Assembly: GCF_052116145.1 (NCBI RefSeq)
Contig: NZ_JBQKLQ010000001.1
Location: 310,001-374,000, forward strand
Source of the DNA: Fundicoccus sp052116145
GTDB taxonomy: Bacteria > Bacillota > Bacilli > Lactobacillales > Aerococcaceae
DNA length: 64,000 nucleotides
Reading direction: 5' to 3'
The position numbers and the translations under genes were made by a program. The number at the start of each line of letters is the position of its first letter. Within the stretch, counting starts at the first letter, position 1. The notes beneath the pieces were generated by a model, which saw only the letters and a list, made by a program, of their open reading frames with translations, did not search any database and was not told where the DNA came from. This document shows, in pieces, positions 8,175-15,949 of the stretch.

Positions 8175-9467
8175 ATGCGATTAGAAAAGTACCAGAGTAT
8201 TATAGGGGGGCGCTTGAAACATTCGGGCCATGATTATGTTGAGTTGGCGAACCAATATGGAACGCCATTATATATTTTTGATGAAGCAAGCTTTCGTGAG
8301 CGTATTTTGGCTTATCGAGAGGCAGTAAAATCTACTTATTTTGAAACGGATGTACTTTTTGCATCTAAGGCCTTGTTAACTAAAGCGGTTGCTCGTATTA
8401 TTGCCGAATTAGATATAGGACAAGATGTCGTGAGTGCCGGTGAAATTTATACTGGAGTGCGTCATGGCGTTGATCCAAAACGTATGTATTTTCACGGTAA
8501 TAATAAGCTCAATAAAGAAATTCGTTATGCGATTGATAATCGTGTGGGAACGATAGTAGTGGATAACCGAATGGAAGTTGAACGTATTAGTAAAATTGCT
8601 GCGGAGTTTGAAACTAAACAACGCGTATTACTTCGTTTGAATCCTGGTGTTGAAGCGCATACGCATGAATACATCATGACAGCAAATTTAGATTCTAAGT
8701 TTGGAGAAAGTGTCTTTGACCCTGAGATTTATAATATTATCCAGTCAATGGTTGTTTCGCCGCATTTAGAATTTGCTGGTTTCCATAGTCATATTGGCAG
8801 CCAAATTTTTGAAGCAGATTCGTTCTACAAAGCCGCCAGTGAATTATTAACTTTTTCAGCTGAGGTTCAAAAACGTTTAGGTATTTTAATTTCAGAAATT
8901 AACTTTGGTGGCGGTTTTGGTGTGTATTATACACAAGAAGATCAACCATTTGATGTGATTGATTTTCTTCCTGATTTTATGGAATATGTTCATCAAGAAG
9001 CACAAGCTTTGGCGATTGATTTAAAAAAAGTAACGATTGAACCCGGTCGTTCCTTGGTCAATGCCTCTGGTAGTACTCTTTATGAAGTGGGAGATTTGAA
9101 GCACACGGCAAGTGGTAAAGATTACGCTTTTGTCGATGGCAGTATGAATGATAATATTCGTCCAGCACTTTATCAGGCTAAATACGAGGCGCTAGCTGTT
9201 AATAAAGCGGATAAACCGCAAGAAAAAGTTTATACAATTGCGGGTAAAGCCTGTGAGAGTGGCGATAAAATTATTGAAGAGATTAAATTACCGATATTGG
9301 AAACAGGGGATTTATTATTAGTGAATGGAACTGGTGCTTATAATTATTCAATGGCAAGTAACTATAACCGAATTCCTAGGCCAGCGATGATTCACGTGAA
9401 TGATGAAAAGCATTATTTGACAGTCAAACGTGAAAGTTTTGAAGAAATGTCGTTAAGAGAAATTTAA
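8175..9467 (+). CDS. lysA: diaminopimelate decarboxylase
   Basis: Last step of lysine synthesis: PLP-dependent decarboxylation of meso-DAP. The PLP lysine is about Lys65 (LFASKALLTKA). HSHIGSQI, the glycine-rich FGGGFGVYY phosphate loop, EPGRSLV and the CESGD substrate motif are all present. The 430-residue length is normal. It is the first gene after the lysine riboswitch, followed by dapA and dapB. Confidence 0.96.
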   Translation: MRLEKYQSIIGGRLKHSGHDYVELANQYGTPLYIFDEASFRERILAYREAVKSTYFETDVLFASKALLTKAVARIIAELDIGQDVVSAGEIYTGVRHGVDPKRMYFHGNNKLNKEIRYAIDNRVGTIVVDNRMEVERISKIAAEFETKQRVLLRLNPGVEAHTHEYIMTANLDSKFGESVFDPEIYNIIQSMVVSPHLEFAGFHSHIGSQIFEADSFYKAASELLTFSAEVQKRLGILISEINFGGGFGVYYTQEDQPFDVIDFLPDFMEYVHQEAQALAIDLKKVTIEPGRSLVNASGSTLYEVGDLKHTASGKDYAFVDGSMNDNIRPALYQAKYEALAVNKADKPQEKVYTIAGKACESGDKIIEEIKLPILETGDLLLVNGTGAYNYSMASNYNRIPRPAMIHVNDEKHYLTVKRESFEEMSLREI

Positions 9468-9508
9468 ACCAATTGTCAGTAGCTTAAGTATTTAAAGGAG
9501 GAAAAATT

Positions 9509-10402
9509 ATGTTAATTTATGAAGGGTCGGCTGTAGCGATTGTGACACCATTTGATGAGAGAACGAATGAAATTGACTGGCAAGCGTTTGAAGGTTTGCT
9601 TGATTTTCATTTAGAAAACGAGACGGATGCTCTCGTAATTACGGGAACAACTGGTGAAAGTTCAACTTTATCAGATGGTGAACAAATTGAATTGATTAAA
9701 TTTGCAGTTGACCACGTCGCTGGTCGTTTACCAATTATTGCCGGAACTGGAATCAACGATACGGCGCATGCGATTATGTTGAGTCAACAAGCAGAGAGGG
9801 TTGGAGCGAATGCTTTACTAATCGTAACACCTTACTATAATAAGACATCTACACGCGGCATGTTAATTCATTTTAAAACCATTGCAGATTCAGTGAACAT
9901 ACCAATTATTCTTTATCACGTACCCGGACGAACTGCCGCGACTTTAACCGTTGAACAAGTGGTTGAATTATCAGCGCATCCAAACATTGTAGCGATTAAA
10001 GATGCTACAGGTGACTTAGAGTATACCAAAGCCTTAAGAGAGCAATTACCGGCTGATTTTGCGATTTACTCAGGTAATGATGATATTAACTTAGATATCC
10101 TTAAATTAGGAGGCGATGGCTTCATTTCAGTAACTGCTAACGTATTACCAAGAGAATTACACGCTCAATACCAGTTGTTTGCTGAAGGGAAAATTGAAGA
10201 GGCAGAAGCATTAACGGAAAAATTAGCTGGTATCAATCAGGCTCTCTTTATTGAGAGTAATCCAATTCCAGTTAAATACGTTGTCCATAAGCTAGGGTAC
10301 TTACAGAATAGTTACCGATTACCTCTTGTTGAGCCAAGTGATGAAACCAAAGCTACCCTTTCTCAATATGACGAGTTAGTGGCTAGCTACCGTAAAAACT
10401 AA
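9509..10402 (+). CDS. dapA: 4-hydroxy-tetrahydrodipicolinate synthase
   Basis: Condenses pyruvate with aspartate semialdehyde. The TIM-barrel protein of 297 residues shows the substrate loop TGTTGESSTL, the YHVPGRT segment with the proton-relay tyrosine, and the Schiff-base lysine at about residue 164 (AIKDATGD). AAAGGAGGAAAA precedes the ATG. Second gene of the riboswitch-controlled operon. Confidence 0.96.
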   Translation: MLIYEGSAVAIVTPFDERTNEIDWQAFEGLLDFHLENETDALVITGTTGESSTLSDGEQIELIKFAVDHVAGRLPIIAGTGINDTAHAIMLSQQAERVGANALLIVTPYYNKTSTRGMLIHFKTIADSVNIPIILYHVPGRTAATLTVEQVVELSAHPNIVAIKDATGDLEYTKALREQLPADFAIYSGNDDINLDILKLGGDGFISVTANVLPRELHAQYQLFAEGKIEEAEALTEKLAGINQALFIESNPIPVKYVVHKLGYLQNSYRLPLVEPSDETKATLSQYDELVASYRKN

Positions 10403-10426
10403 GCAAATACATTTGGAGGGTTTAAA

Positions 10427-11200
10427 ATGAATATATTATTAGTAGGCGCGAGTGGGGCGATGGGACAAGCTGTCATCCAGTACGTCGCTCATACGAGTGA
10501 TCAGGTGACCGTTGTCTTGCAAGATAAGCCTAATGATCAAGCAGATTATCAAGTGTTTACTTCCTTTGAAGCGATGGGAGCATACCTCACTGAAAATCGC
10601 AGTCTAGTAGATGTCATGATTGATTTTTCGACACCTAAGATTACGGATCAAGTAGTAGCTTTTGCCAAGGAACATCGATTACCTCTGATGTTGGCAACGA
10701 CGGGTCAAACAGAAGAACAAGAAGCTTTAATTAAAGCAGCAAGCCAGCAAGTAGCCATTGTGGATACGCACAATACAAGTATTGGTGTCAATGTCATGGA
10801 AGCACTGGTGGCTCAAATGACAAAAATTCTTTATCCTTTAGGTTACGATATAGAAATAATCGAGAAGCATCACCGCTATAAAAAAGATTCTCCAAGTGGC
10901 ACGGCTAAAATGATTCTTGACGCCGTGCAAGACACTATCGATGAAAATACATCTGTCCTTGGTGGTCGACAAGGTCTTGAATATGCTAGACCTCATTCTG
11001 AGATAGGCGTACATGCCATTCGTGGAGGAGATATTGTGGGAGAACATACCATTCTTTTTGCCAACAACCAAGAGACTCTTGAGTTGACACATCGAGCAGG
11101 CACTAAGGATTTATTTGTGCGGGGCGCAATACAAGCAGCTCACTTCTTGATGACTGTGGAGCCAGGTTTGTATGATATGAAAGACGTTATTGAGTTATAA
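10427..11200 (+). CDS. dapB: 4-hydroxy-tetrahydrodipicolinate reductase
   Basis: NAD(P)H-dependent reductase making tetrahydrodipicolinate. The N-terminal GASGAMGQ nucleotide loop, the EKHHRYKKDSPSGTA catalytic/substrate motif and the HAIRGGDIVGEH segment are present; 257 residues is normal. It starts 24 nt after dapA. Its product is the substrate of the ddh dehydrogenase encoded at 39.9 kb. Confidence 0.95.
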   Translation: MNILLVGASGAMGQAVIQYVAHTSDQVTVVLQDKPNDQADYQVFTSFEAMGAYLTENRSLVDVMIDFSTPKITDQVVAFAKEHRLPLMLATTGQTEEQEALIKAASQQVAIVDTHNTSIGVNVMEALVAQMTKILYPLGYDIEIIEKHHRYKKDSPSGTAKMILDAVQDTIDENTSVLGGRQGLEYARPHSEIGVHAIRGGDIVGEHTILFANNQETLELTHRAGTKDLFVRGAIQAAHFLMTVEPGLYDMKDVIEL

Positions 11201-11225
11201 TATTGAACAAAATAGGATAGAAATA

Positions 11226-11262
11226 GGCTCTGACTTGCTTTTCGTAAGTTAGGGCTAATTTG
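11226..11262 (+). terminator. hairpin after dapB, possible terminator
   Basis: GGCTCTGACTTG (11226-11237) pairs with TAAGTTAGGGCT (11245-11256) over 12 positions, several of them G-T. The downstream tract is only AATTTG, so it is a weak terminator or an mRNA-stabilising hairpin. Confidence 0.5.
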
Positions 11263-11356
11263 AAAACATAGTGTTAGAATTAGATATTAATGGAGTTTGA
11301 CCTTACCTGACTATATTTGACATAGTTTTTATGACATGATATACTATAAGTCCTAC

Positions 11357-11720
11357 GGGGATGTCATGGTTTCGACAGGTATTGTCGAGCTGTTGATGCG
11401 CCAGCAAGGCAGCGACTTGCTAAAAACGCTAACAGTTAAATATAACTGCAAAAACAACAAACAACAATTTCGCTTTAGCAGCCTAAGAACTGCGAGTGAA
11501 GATCAGTCCGGCATCGCCCATGTGCTCGGGTCCTGGTCTCAAATTAAGTGGGTTACGATTTAACTTTCCGTCTGCAAGTTAAGTAAGAGATTACCAGACT
11601 CGCGATAATTGATGCCAGTTTTTCGGCTAAATTAGAGCTAAACTTTAAATAGAAAAACTATTGGCGTAGAATTGATAGTGGCGAGATATTTGGACAGGGG
11701 TTCGACTCCCCTCATCTCCA
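11357..11720 (+). ncRNA. ssrA: transfer-messenger RNA (tmRNA)
   Basis: Rescues ribosomes stalled on mRNAs without stop codons. The tRNA-like 5' end starts at GGGGATGTC (11357), and the 3' end carries the T-arm GGTTCGACTCCC and an encoded CCA (11718-11720). The tag reading frame starts at the GCA resume codon 11448-11450 and ends at TAA 11484-11486, giving AKTTNNNFALAA, close to other Lactobacillales tags. The 3' end doubles as the attachment site of the element that follows. Confidence 0.97.
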
Positions 11721-11721
11721 T
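11708..11721 (+). repeat. left attachment core (attL) in the tmRNA 3' end
   Basis: CCCCTCATCTCCAT at 11708-11721 covers the last 13 tmRNA bases plus one. The same 14 bases recur at 14162-14175, bracketing the integrase remnant. tmRNA 3' ends are well-known targets of tyrosine integrases, and the insertion leaves the tmRNA intact. Confidence 0.85.
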
Positions 11722-11741
11722 TATAGCTTTACTAAGGTTTT

Positions 11742-11778
11742 CCACCAGCTTCTAAAGGCTGGTGGGAAGCCTTTTTTA
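11742..11778 (+). terminator. terminator downstream of the tmRNA
   Basis: CCACCAGC (11742-11749) pairs with GCTGGTGG (11758-11765), extended by AAGG/CCTT outside and followed by T6. It ends the tmRNA transcript, yet lies inside the element, so it was brought in by it. Confidence 0.8.
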
Positions 11779-11808
11779 ATTTCTAAACATTGCTTACGAT
11801 TGCTATAA

Positions 11809-11867
11809 ACCATTACCAACCATTACCATTTCCATTACTGCTCGAAAAATGGTAATGGTTTTTTTAT
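11809..11867. repeat. left arm-type repeats and overlapping terminator
   Basis: ACCATTAC occurs at 11809-11816 and 11819-11826, and CCATTAC at 11832-11838, with the inverted GTAATGGT at 11852-11859. The last pair also forms a 14-bp stem (11818-11831/11847-11860) followed by T-rich sequence, a possible terminator. The matching direct repeats near attR (14101-14128) favour integrase arm binding as the main role. Confidence 0.6.
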
Positions 11868-11948
11868 TATTCACAACATATTGATTACTTCAAAAAAATT
11901 AAATACAAATTTCTTTAATAATCTGTTTCATTTTATAAGATTTCAGGT

Positions 11949-12458
11949 TTATTTGTGCTCTGGTAATTTTTTTAACCACTGCTCATCCCACTGAAAATAT
12001 GGATTGTTTTTTTCGTCGTATATAAATAAATCTTTAGGGTAGGGAAGTGCTAGTTCTGGCATACTACTTGGACTAAAAAATTGTAATTTTTTAGTTTCAT
12101 TATCATTGGGATTAAGCTGTCCTTTCTGAATCGCACTTTCAAATAAGAAGATGTTATATTCCACTTTATTCCCATTGGGGTATTGATAGCGATATTCCTT
12201 CCCGCCAAAAACACCTAATAACTTTTTGGGGATGACAGATAGACCCGTTTCTTCCCATACTTCACGAACAATGGCTTCAGCCGGAGCTTCTCCAGGCTCA
12301 ATTGCACCAGCAGGTAAGCTCCAGTGTTCACCATTTCCTTTATTTTGCAGTAAAATTTCTCCATGATCATTTCGTATAATTGTTGCCACACTTGGAATGA
12401 AAATTAACTCGTTACCAACTTTTTTTCGAAGCCTTTTATAAAAATTTGACATTCCCAT
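11949..12458 (-). CDS. NUDIX hydrolase
   Basis: A 169-residue protein with a complete Nudix box (GAIEPGEAPAEAIVREVWEETGL), so it should bind Mg2+ and hydrolyse a nucleoside diphosphate linked to another moiety; the substrate cannot be read from sequence. It starts 17 nt after the integrase stop on the same strand, inside the ssrA element, so it is cargo rather than core genome. It appears intact. Confidence 0.85.
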   Translation of the reverse strand: MGMSNFYKRLRKKVGNELIFIPSVATIIRNDHGEILLQNKGNGEHWSLPAGAIEPGEAPAEAIVREVWEETGLSVIPKKLLGVFGGKEYRYQYPNGNKVEYNIFLFESAIQKGQLNPNDNETKKLQFFSPSSMPELALPYPKDLFIYDEKNNPYFQWDEQWLKKLPEHK

Positions 12459-12475
12459 AGTCCTAATTACCCCTT

Positions 12476-13623
12476 TTAGTTTTCCATAAACTTTGCAAAT
12501 TTATCTGCTGTGTCTTTCTTTTCTTCTTTTGTAACGTGAGCATAGATATTCATAGTTGTTTGAATATCCGTGTGTCCTAGGCGAGCCTGTACATCTTTTA
12601 TTGAAGCGCCCATAGAGAAGAGGATACTACAATGCGTGTGTCGCAACCTATGAACAGTAATTCTCTTGAGTCCATTACGCTTTTGAACATTTCTCATGCG
12701 GTCATTCGGCACATTAATAGAGTAGAAATTGTTTCTAGAATTTGAAAATACAAGCTGATCGGGTGAATTAGTATTATAGCCGAGTTTCAGCATGAATTGA
12801 GCCTGATGCATCTTCCATTGCTTTAAAAGTTTCATTGAGTCATTATCCATATCAATAACTCTTCTACCGTTCACTGTCTTGGTAGGTTGTATGATAATCT
12901 TGTTATTTAAGCCCCTAGTAAGTGTTTTGTTGATGTTGAGGGTAGATGTTTCAAAATCAATGTCCGACCATTTAAGAGCCAGTAGTTCTGATTTTCGAGC
13001 ACCGCTATACGCTAATAGCCTGAAATACGTATACCAATTAAGGTCTAAATCTACTTTAATGTATTCTAAGAACTCGTTTAATTCTTCTTTGGTATAGAAA
13101 TTCTCAAATTCACTTTCGTCAATCGTCTCAATCCGTTTCGGTACAGTAACTTTATCAAAAGGATTGCTATCGATCATATCCATTCTTAAAGCATAATCAA
13201 ACACACGATTTGCATAATTCTTGATACGTCTGTAATTGACTAGCTTATCACGCCACTTGTTTAACTCTGTTTGACAATGATTAGGTTTAATTTCACGAAT
13301 ATTCATACCATCAAAAAAGGGAATAATGTGATTTCTAAAATCACGGGTTGTATTATTCAAGGTTGATTCTTGCACATTGTCTTCATATTCAGATTCCAAC
13401 CAGAGTTCATAGACCTCGTTAAATGTACTTCTTTTCCTCTCAGATGGAAAACCATGCTCATTAAACTCATTGATTAATCTTGCTTTAGCAATCTCTGCTT
13501 GTTTTTTGTTTTAAAGCCTCTTCGTTTACGGTAGACTTCTTTATCTGTCACTGGATCTAGTCCAATGTAGGAATGAAACATGTATCGAGTTTCGCAATTT
13601 TTTAATTTATATTTCTTTATCAT
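12476..13623 (-). pseudogene. tyrosine-recombinase integrase, frameshifted
   Basis: Reading from an ATG at 13623 (RBS AAAGGAAAAG upstream) gives an AP2-like integrase N-terminus up to ...RKRRGFKT. The frame is then lost at a run of six A on the minus strand (plus-strand T run 13502-13507); one extra base would restore KKQAEIAKARLINEFNEHG and the rest. The large C-terminal part is intact, with Arg in SGARKSELLAL, HRLRHTH, and the tyrosine in TTMNIYAHV. The restored protein would be about 382 residues. A homopolymer sequencing error or reversible slippage is an alternative to decay. Confidence 0.88.
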
Positions 13624-13740
13624 TATTATCTTTTCCTTTCATTCACGCACACGCCTATGCTTTATGAAATCAAGGAACAATAAACATAAATTTTCATTGT
13701 GTTCAAATTCATAATGTTATTTTCAGTTAGCTAATATTTT

Positions 13741-13926
13741 TTAATTTCCTTTAAGGAATTCTATAACTTCTTCTTCAGTAGGGCTATTTCCCAACTTAGC
13801 TAATCTTGCCAAATTTTTAGGATCGGTTAGCATAGGACCAAAAGCTTGAAACATCATTTCATTTAACTTGTCACTTTCATTTGATTTTCTTTCTACTTTT
13901 GATATATACCCAAGGTTTGAAGCGCG
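13741..13926 (-). pseudogene. C-terminal fragment of an Xre-like regulator
   Basis: The minus-strand frame reads ...RASNLGYISKVERKSNESDK... and ends at TAA 13743-13741. LGYISKVER is the typical end of a Cro/CI helix-turn-helix, followed by a ~40-residue tail. The N-terminal part of the HTH is missing and there is no start codon. The break coincides with the fragment on the opposite strand, so it looks like a deletion junction that removed most of a phage regulatory region. Confidence 0.6.
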
Positions 13927-13984
13927 TAAGTATGATTATGAACTTGAACAGATTGCTAAGTCTATTGAAGAAAATAAAAAATAG
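13916..13984 (+). pseudogene. 3' stub of an unknown phage-type gene
   Basis: The plus-strand frame ends with FEARKYDYELEQIAKSIEEN before TAG at 13982. It has no start or RBS and abuts the opposing Xre fragment at about 13916-13926, consistent with the right edge of an internal deletion. Too short to identify. Confidence 0.4.
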
Positions 13985-14100
13985 TAACAAAGTTATAAGT
14001 AGCGCGGGTAAATATGACTCGGTTCGTTATTTAGGATTATTTTGAAACGAAATAAAAAATCATACATAAAACATGGGCGTATGCGTGAAAATTTAGTACA

Positions 14101-14128
14101 ACCATTACTAAAACCATTACTACATTAC
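14101..14128. repeat. right arm-type repeats
   Basis: ACCATTAC at 14101-14108 and 14113-14120, and ACATTAC at 14122-14128, sit about 35-60 bp inside attR. They are the same octamer and orientation as the set near attL. Confidence 0.6.
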
Positions 14129-14161
14129 TGAAAACGTTGATGCGAGGGGGATTAGATGAGC

Positions 14162-14175
14162 CCCCTCATCTCCAT
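14162..14175 (+). repeat. right attachment core (attR)
   Basis: A second copy of the 14-base tmRNA 3' end. The preceding GAGGGGG with GCCCCCTC mimics the tmRNA T-stem, as expected when the element or host carries a duplicate of the target end. Confidence 0.85.
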
Positions 14176-14230
14176 ACTAAACTATTGAAACAATAATTGT
14201 TCAATAACAATCTCAAAAGAGTATATTTAA

Positions 14231-14285
14231 ACCTTTCAAAACTCAACTACTATTTACATAGCTGAGTTTTGAAAGGTTTTTATTA
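14231..14285. terminator. terminator right of the element
   Basis: A perfect 15-bp stem (14231-14245 with 14263-14277) is followed by T4ATT. It faces both the element and the merR gene and probably ends the minus-strand merR transcript as well, since A-rich sequence precedes it. Confidence 0.8.
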
Positions 14286-14339
14286 TGGCCATAATTAAAG
14301 CTGTGTTATAAAATTAGTAATCTTTTACTAAATATTAGT

Positions 14340-14723
14340 TCATCTGTCATTATTTATGCTTTTAATTTTTTCTTGCATAACTTTTAGCCTAGCCAAGCCA
14401 GCTTCAATCATCTTAGATTTTTCTTCTAAGTAGTTTACTTTTTTATCTAATAGTTGGATGATTTCTTGATAATCATCATGTGTCATTGAGTAGATTTCAT
14501 CAATTGATTGATATTTTTCATCAATATCAACAAGCAACTTTATTTCAGAAAGCGTAAAGTCTAAACCTTTTAATTGTTTAATTTGTTCTATTCTTTCTAA
14601 ATCATCATCTGCATATTCTCTGGAATAACTTTCCCTATTAGGTTTCACAAGTCCTAATTTTTCATAAAACCTAATTGTATCTTTTGATAAACCAGATAAC
14701 TTAGTAATATCTTTTGTTTTCAT
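14340..14723 (-). CDS. MerR family transcriptional regulator
   Basis: A 127-residue protein: N-terminal winged helix (KDITKLSGLSKDTIRFYEKLGLVKPNR) and a long C-terminal dimerisation coiled coil, with no cysteine-rich metal site. It is divergent from a small membrane protein whose promoter has the 19-bp spacer typical of MerR targets. The effector is unknown. Confidence 0.9.
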   Translation of the reverse strand: MKTKDITKLSGLSKDTIRFYEKLGLVKPNRESYSREYADDDLERIEQIKQLKGLDFTLSEIKLLVDIDEKYQSIDEIYSMTHDDYQEIIQLLDKKVNYLEEKSKMIEAGLARLKVMQEKIKSINNDR

Positions 14724-14739
14724 TTTGATTACCTTTCTC

Positions 14740-14770
14740 TTGACATAGACCTTACTCCATCTTTTAAGAT
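14740..14770 (+). promoter_or_regulatory. MerR-type promoter with 19-bp spacer
   Basis: TTGACA (14740-14745) and TAAGAT (14765-14770) are separated by 19 bp. MerR proteins activate such over-long spacers by untwisting the DNA. ATCTTTTAAGAT across the -10 is a perfect palindrome. The divergent merR and the downstream membrane gene are the likely targets. Confidence 0.75.
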
Positions 14771-14799
14771 AAGTATATCAAATAGTAAAGGAGAATTTC

Positions 14800-15099
14800 A
14801 TGATTTTATTTAGAATATTTATTTTTTTGTATGGTTTACTTACTGTAATTGCTGTTGGGGAAGAAGTTAAGGTTGAACAATTCAATTGGTCGCATCCAAT
14901 CTATATTTTGTTAAGTCTTTGCTTAATGATATTTGCGGTAAAAACTGATCCAGAATGGCTATTGTATTTTGGATTGATTGCTCTTATCATTTTTGCAGTA
15001 TTCATGGGAGTGACAACAAACTCTTTTCACTGGATACATCTGATTGTCAGATTAATCATTTCAATTACGCTTATATTCGTATGGAATTGGTTGAAATAA
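14800..15099 (+). CDS. small membrane protein, MerR-controlled
   Basis: A 99-residue protein with about four hydrophobic segments and no recognised family. AAAGGAG precedes the ATG by 7 nt. Residues from about 46 to the end lie within a 386-bp segment duplicated at 24847-25232, where it is fused to another gene fragment; this copy has its own N-terminus and promoter and so is the likely original. Function unknown. Confidence 0.7.
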   Translation: MILFRIFIFLYGLLTVIAVGEEVKVEQFNWSHPIYILLSLCLMIFAVKTDPEWLLYFGLIALIIFAVFMGVTTNSFHWIHLIVRLIISITLIFVWNWLK

Positions 15100-15320
15100 G
15101 ATAACTAATGATTGTTGATTAAATCAATTGTTAGAAGTTATCTTAACTAAATTATGAAAAGTTTCTAAAAACTCAGGTAAAACACTAATTTAACAGTGTT
15201 TTACCTGATTTCTTGTTATTTTCAGTTTCTTGCTATTGCTTGCGTTATATGTAACTATTATAAAATAAATGCTTATTACAGGGAAAGTATTAACCACTTA
15301 AAGTATCTTTTTCAATAATT
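14935..15320 (+). repeat. 386-bp direct repeat, copy 1
   Basis: Matches 24847-25232 over exactly 386 bp with 9 base differences by my count and no indels (about 98% identity). It covers the second half of the small membrane gene and 220 bp beyond. Both edges are sharp: the flanking sequences are unrelated. No terminal inverted repeats or transposase are visible, so it is not an obvious IS or MITE. Confidence 0.9.
15174..15215 (+). terminator. terminator inside repeat copy 1
   Basis: CAGGTAAAACACT pairs perfectly with AGTGTTTTACCTG (15174-15186/15195-15207), followed by the moderately T-rich ATTTCTTGTTATTTTC. It ends the small membrane gene transcript. Confidence 0.65.
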
Positions 15321-15331
15321 CAAAAGAACGT

Positions 15332-15359
15332 TTGAGTTCCATTTTTTTTGTAATATAAT
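15332..15359 (+). promoter_or_regulatory. promoter of the GNAT gene
   Basis: TTGAGT (15332-15337), 16-bp T-rich spacer, TATAAT (15354-15359). It lies just outside the 386-bp repeat. Confidence 0.7.
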
Positions 15360-15380
15360 CCAAATAAAAGGAGACATGGA

Positions 15381-15869
15381 TTGAAACATTACACTATAAA
15401 GCAAGTGAATGCACTTGAATATCAAATTTTACAAAAGTTTCTTTATGAGGCATTATTTCAACCGGATCCCAAGAATCTCTTTCCATTTTCGATTGTCGAG
15501 ACAGCAGAACTCAATAAATACATTGATAAATTTGGCCAATTGATAGGCGATTATGCCATTGCAAGTTATGATGGAGAAAATCCAATTGGCTTAGTTTGGG
15601 TACGACTTGTTGAAGGCTATGGGCATGTGGATAGTAAAACTCCAGAATTGAATATCTCTATCCTATCCCCATATCGTGGTAAGGGGATAGGGCGTACATT
15701 ATTACAGAGTATGTTCCAATTACTAAAAGACAAAGACTACAAACAAGTATCGTTATCTGTGCAAAAGGCTAACCGAGCTTTGACGTTGTATCTAGCGCTA
15801 GGCTTCGAAATTTATACCGAGGATGAAGAAACGTTTACAATGATTTATTCATTGATTAATAATGATTAA
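15381..15869 (+). CDS. GNAT family N-acetyltransferase
   Basis: Acetyl-CoA-dependent acetyltransferase of 162 residues. Motif A is LSPYRGKGIGRTLL at about residues 94-107, and the C-terminal NRALTLYLALGFEIY segment is typical of the family. The substrate is unknown. The start is TTG at 15381, 7 nt after AAAAGGAG; the overlapping ATG at 15376 runs straight into a stop. A shattered paralogue lies at 26774-27208, followed in the same way by an exonuclease gene. Confidence 0.85.
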   Translation: MKHYTIKQVNALEYQILQKFLYEALFQPDPKNLFPFSIVETAELNKYIDKFGQLIGDYAIASYDGENPIGLVWVRLVEGYGHVDSKTPELNISILSPYRGKGIGRTLLQSMFQLLKDKDYKQVSLSVQKANRALTLYLALGFEIYTEDEETFTMIYSLINND

Positions 15870-15949
15870 GTAGACTACCTCGAGTCCAGTTTGCTTTTCG
15901 TTTATAAGAAGTTTAAAATGAGTAGATAATTAAGAAAAGAGGTAGTTGT

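Larger units (their letters stand above)
13642..14089. repeat. separated 14-bp inverted repeat in the element
   Basis: TTCACGCACACGCC at 13642-13655, just upstream of the integrase start, is matched by GGCGTATGCGTGAA at 14076-14089 with one mismatch. It could be a regulator or excisionase site on each side of the deleted region. Low certainty. Confidence 0.35.
11708..14175. mobile_element. degenerate integrative element (prophage/island remnant) in ssrA
   Basis: A 2.45-kb segment bounded by 14-bp direct att cores. It holds, on the minus strand, a frameshifted tyrosine integrase and a NUDIX gene, then two opposing gene fragments that meet at a deletion scar near 13916-13926. ACCATTAC repeats near both ends look like integrase arm sites. 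No replication, packaging or lysis genes remain. The element is probably immobile, because the integrase frame is broken and most cargo is gone. Confidence 0.85.

Noticed and set aside
11809..14128. Short CCATTAC repeats considered as a CRISPR remnant
   Set aside because: Units are only 7-8 bp, irregularly spaced by a few bases, and sit beside att cores of an integrase element. There are no spacers or cas genes.
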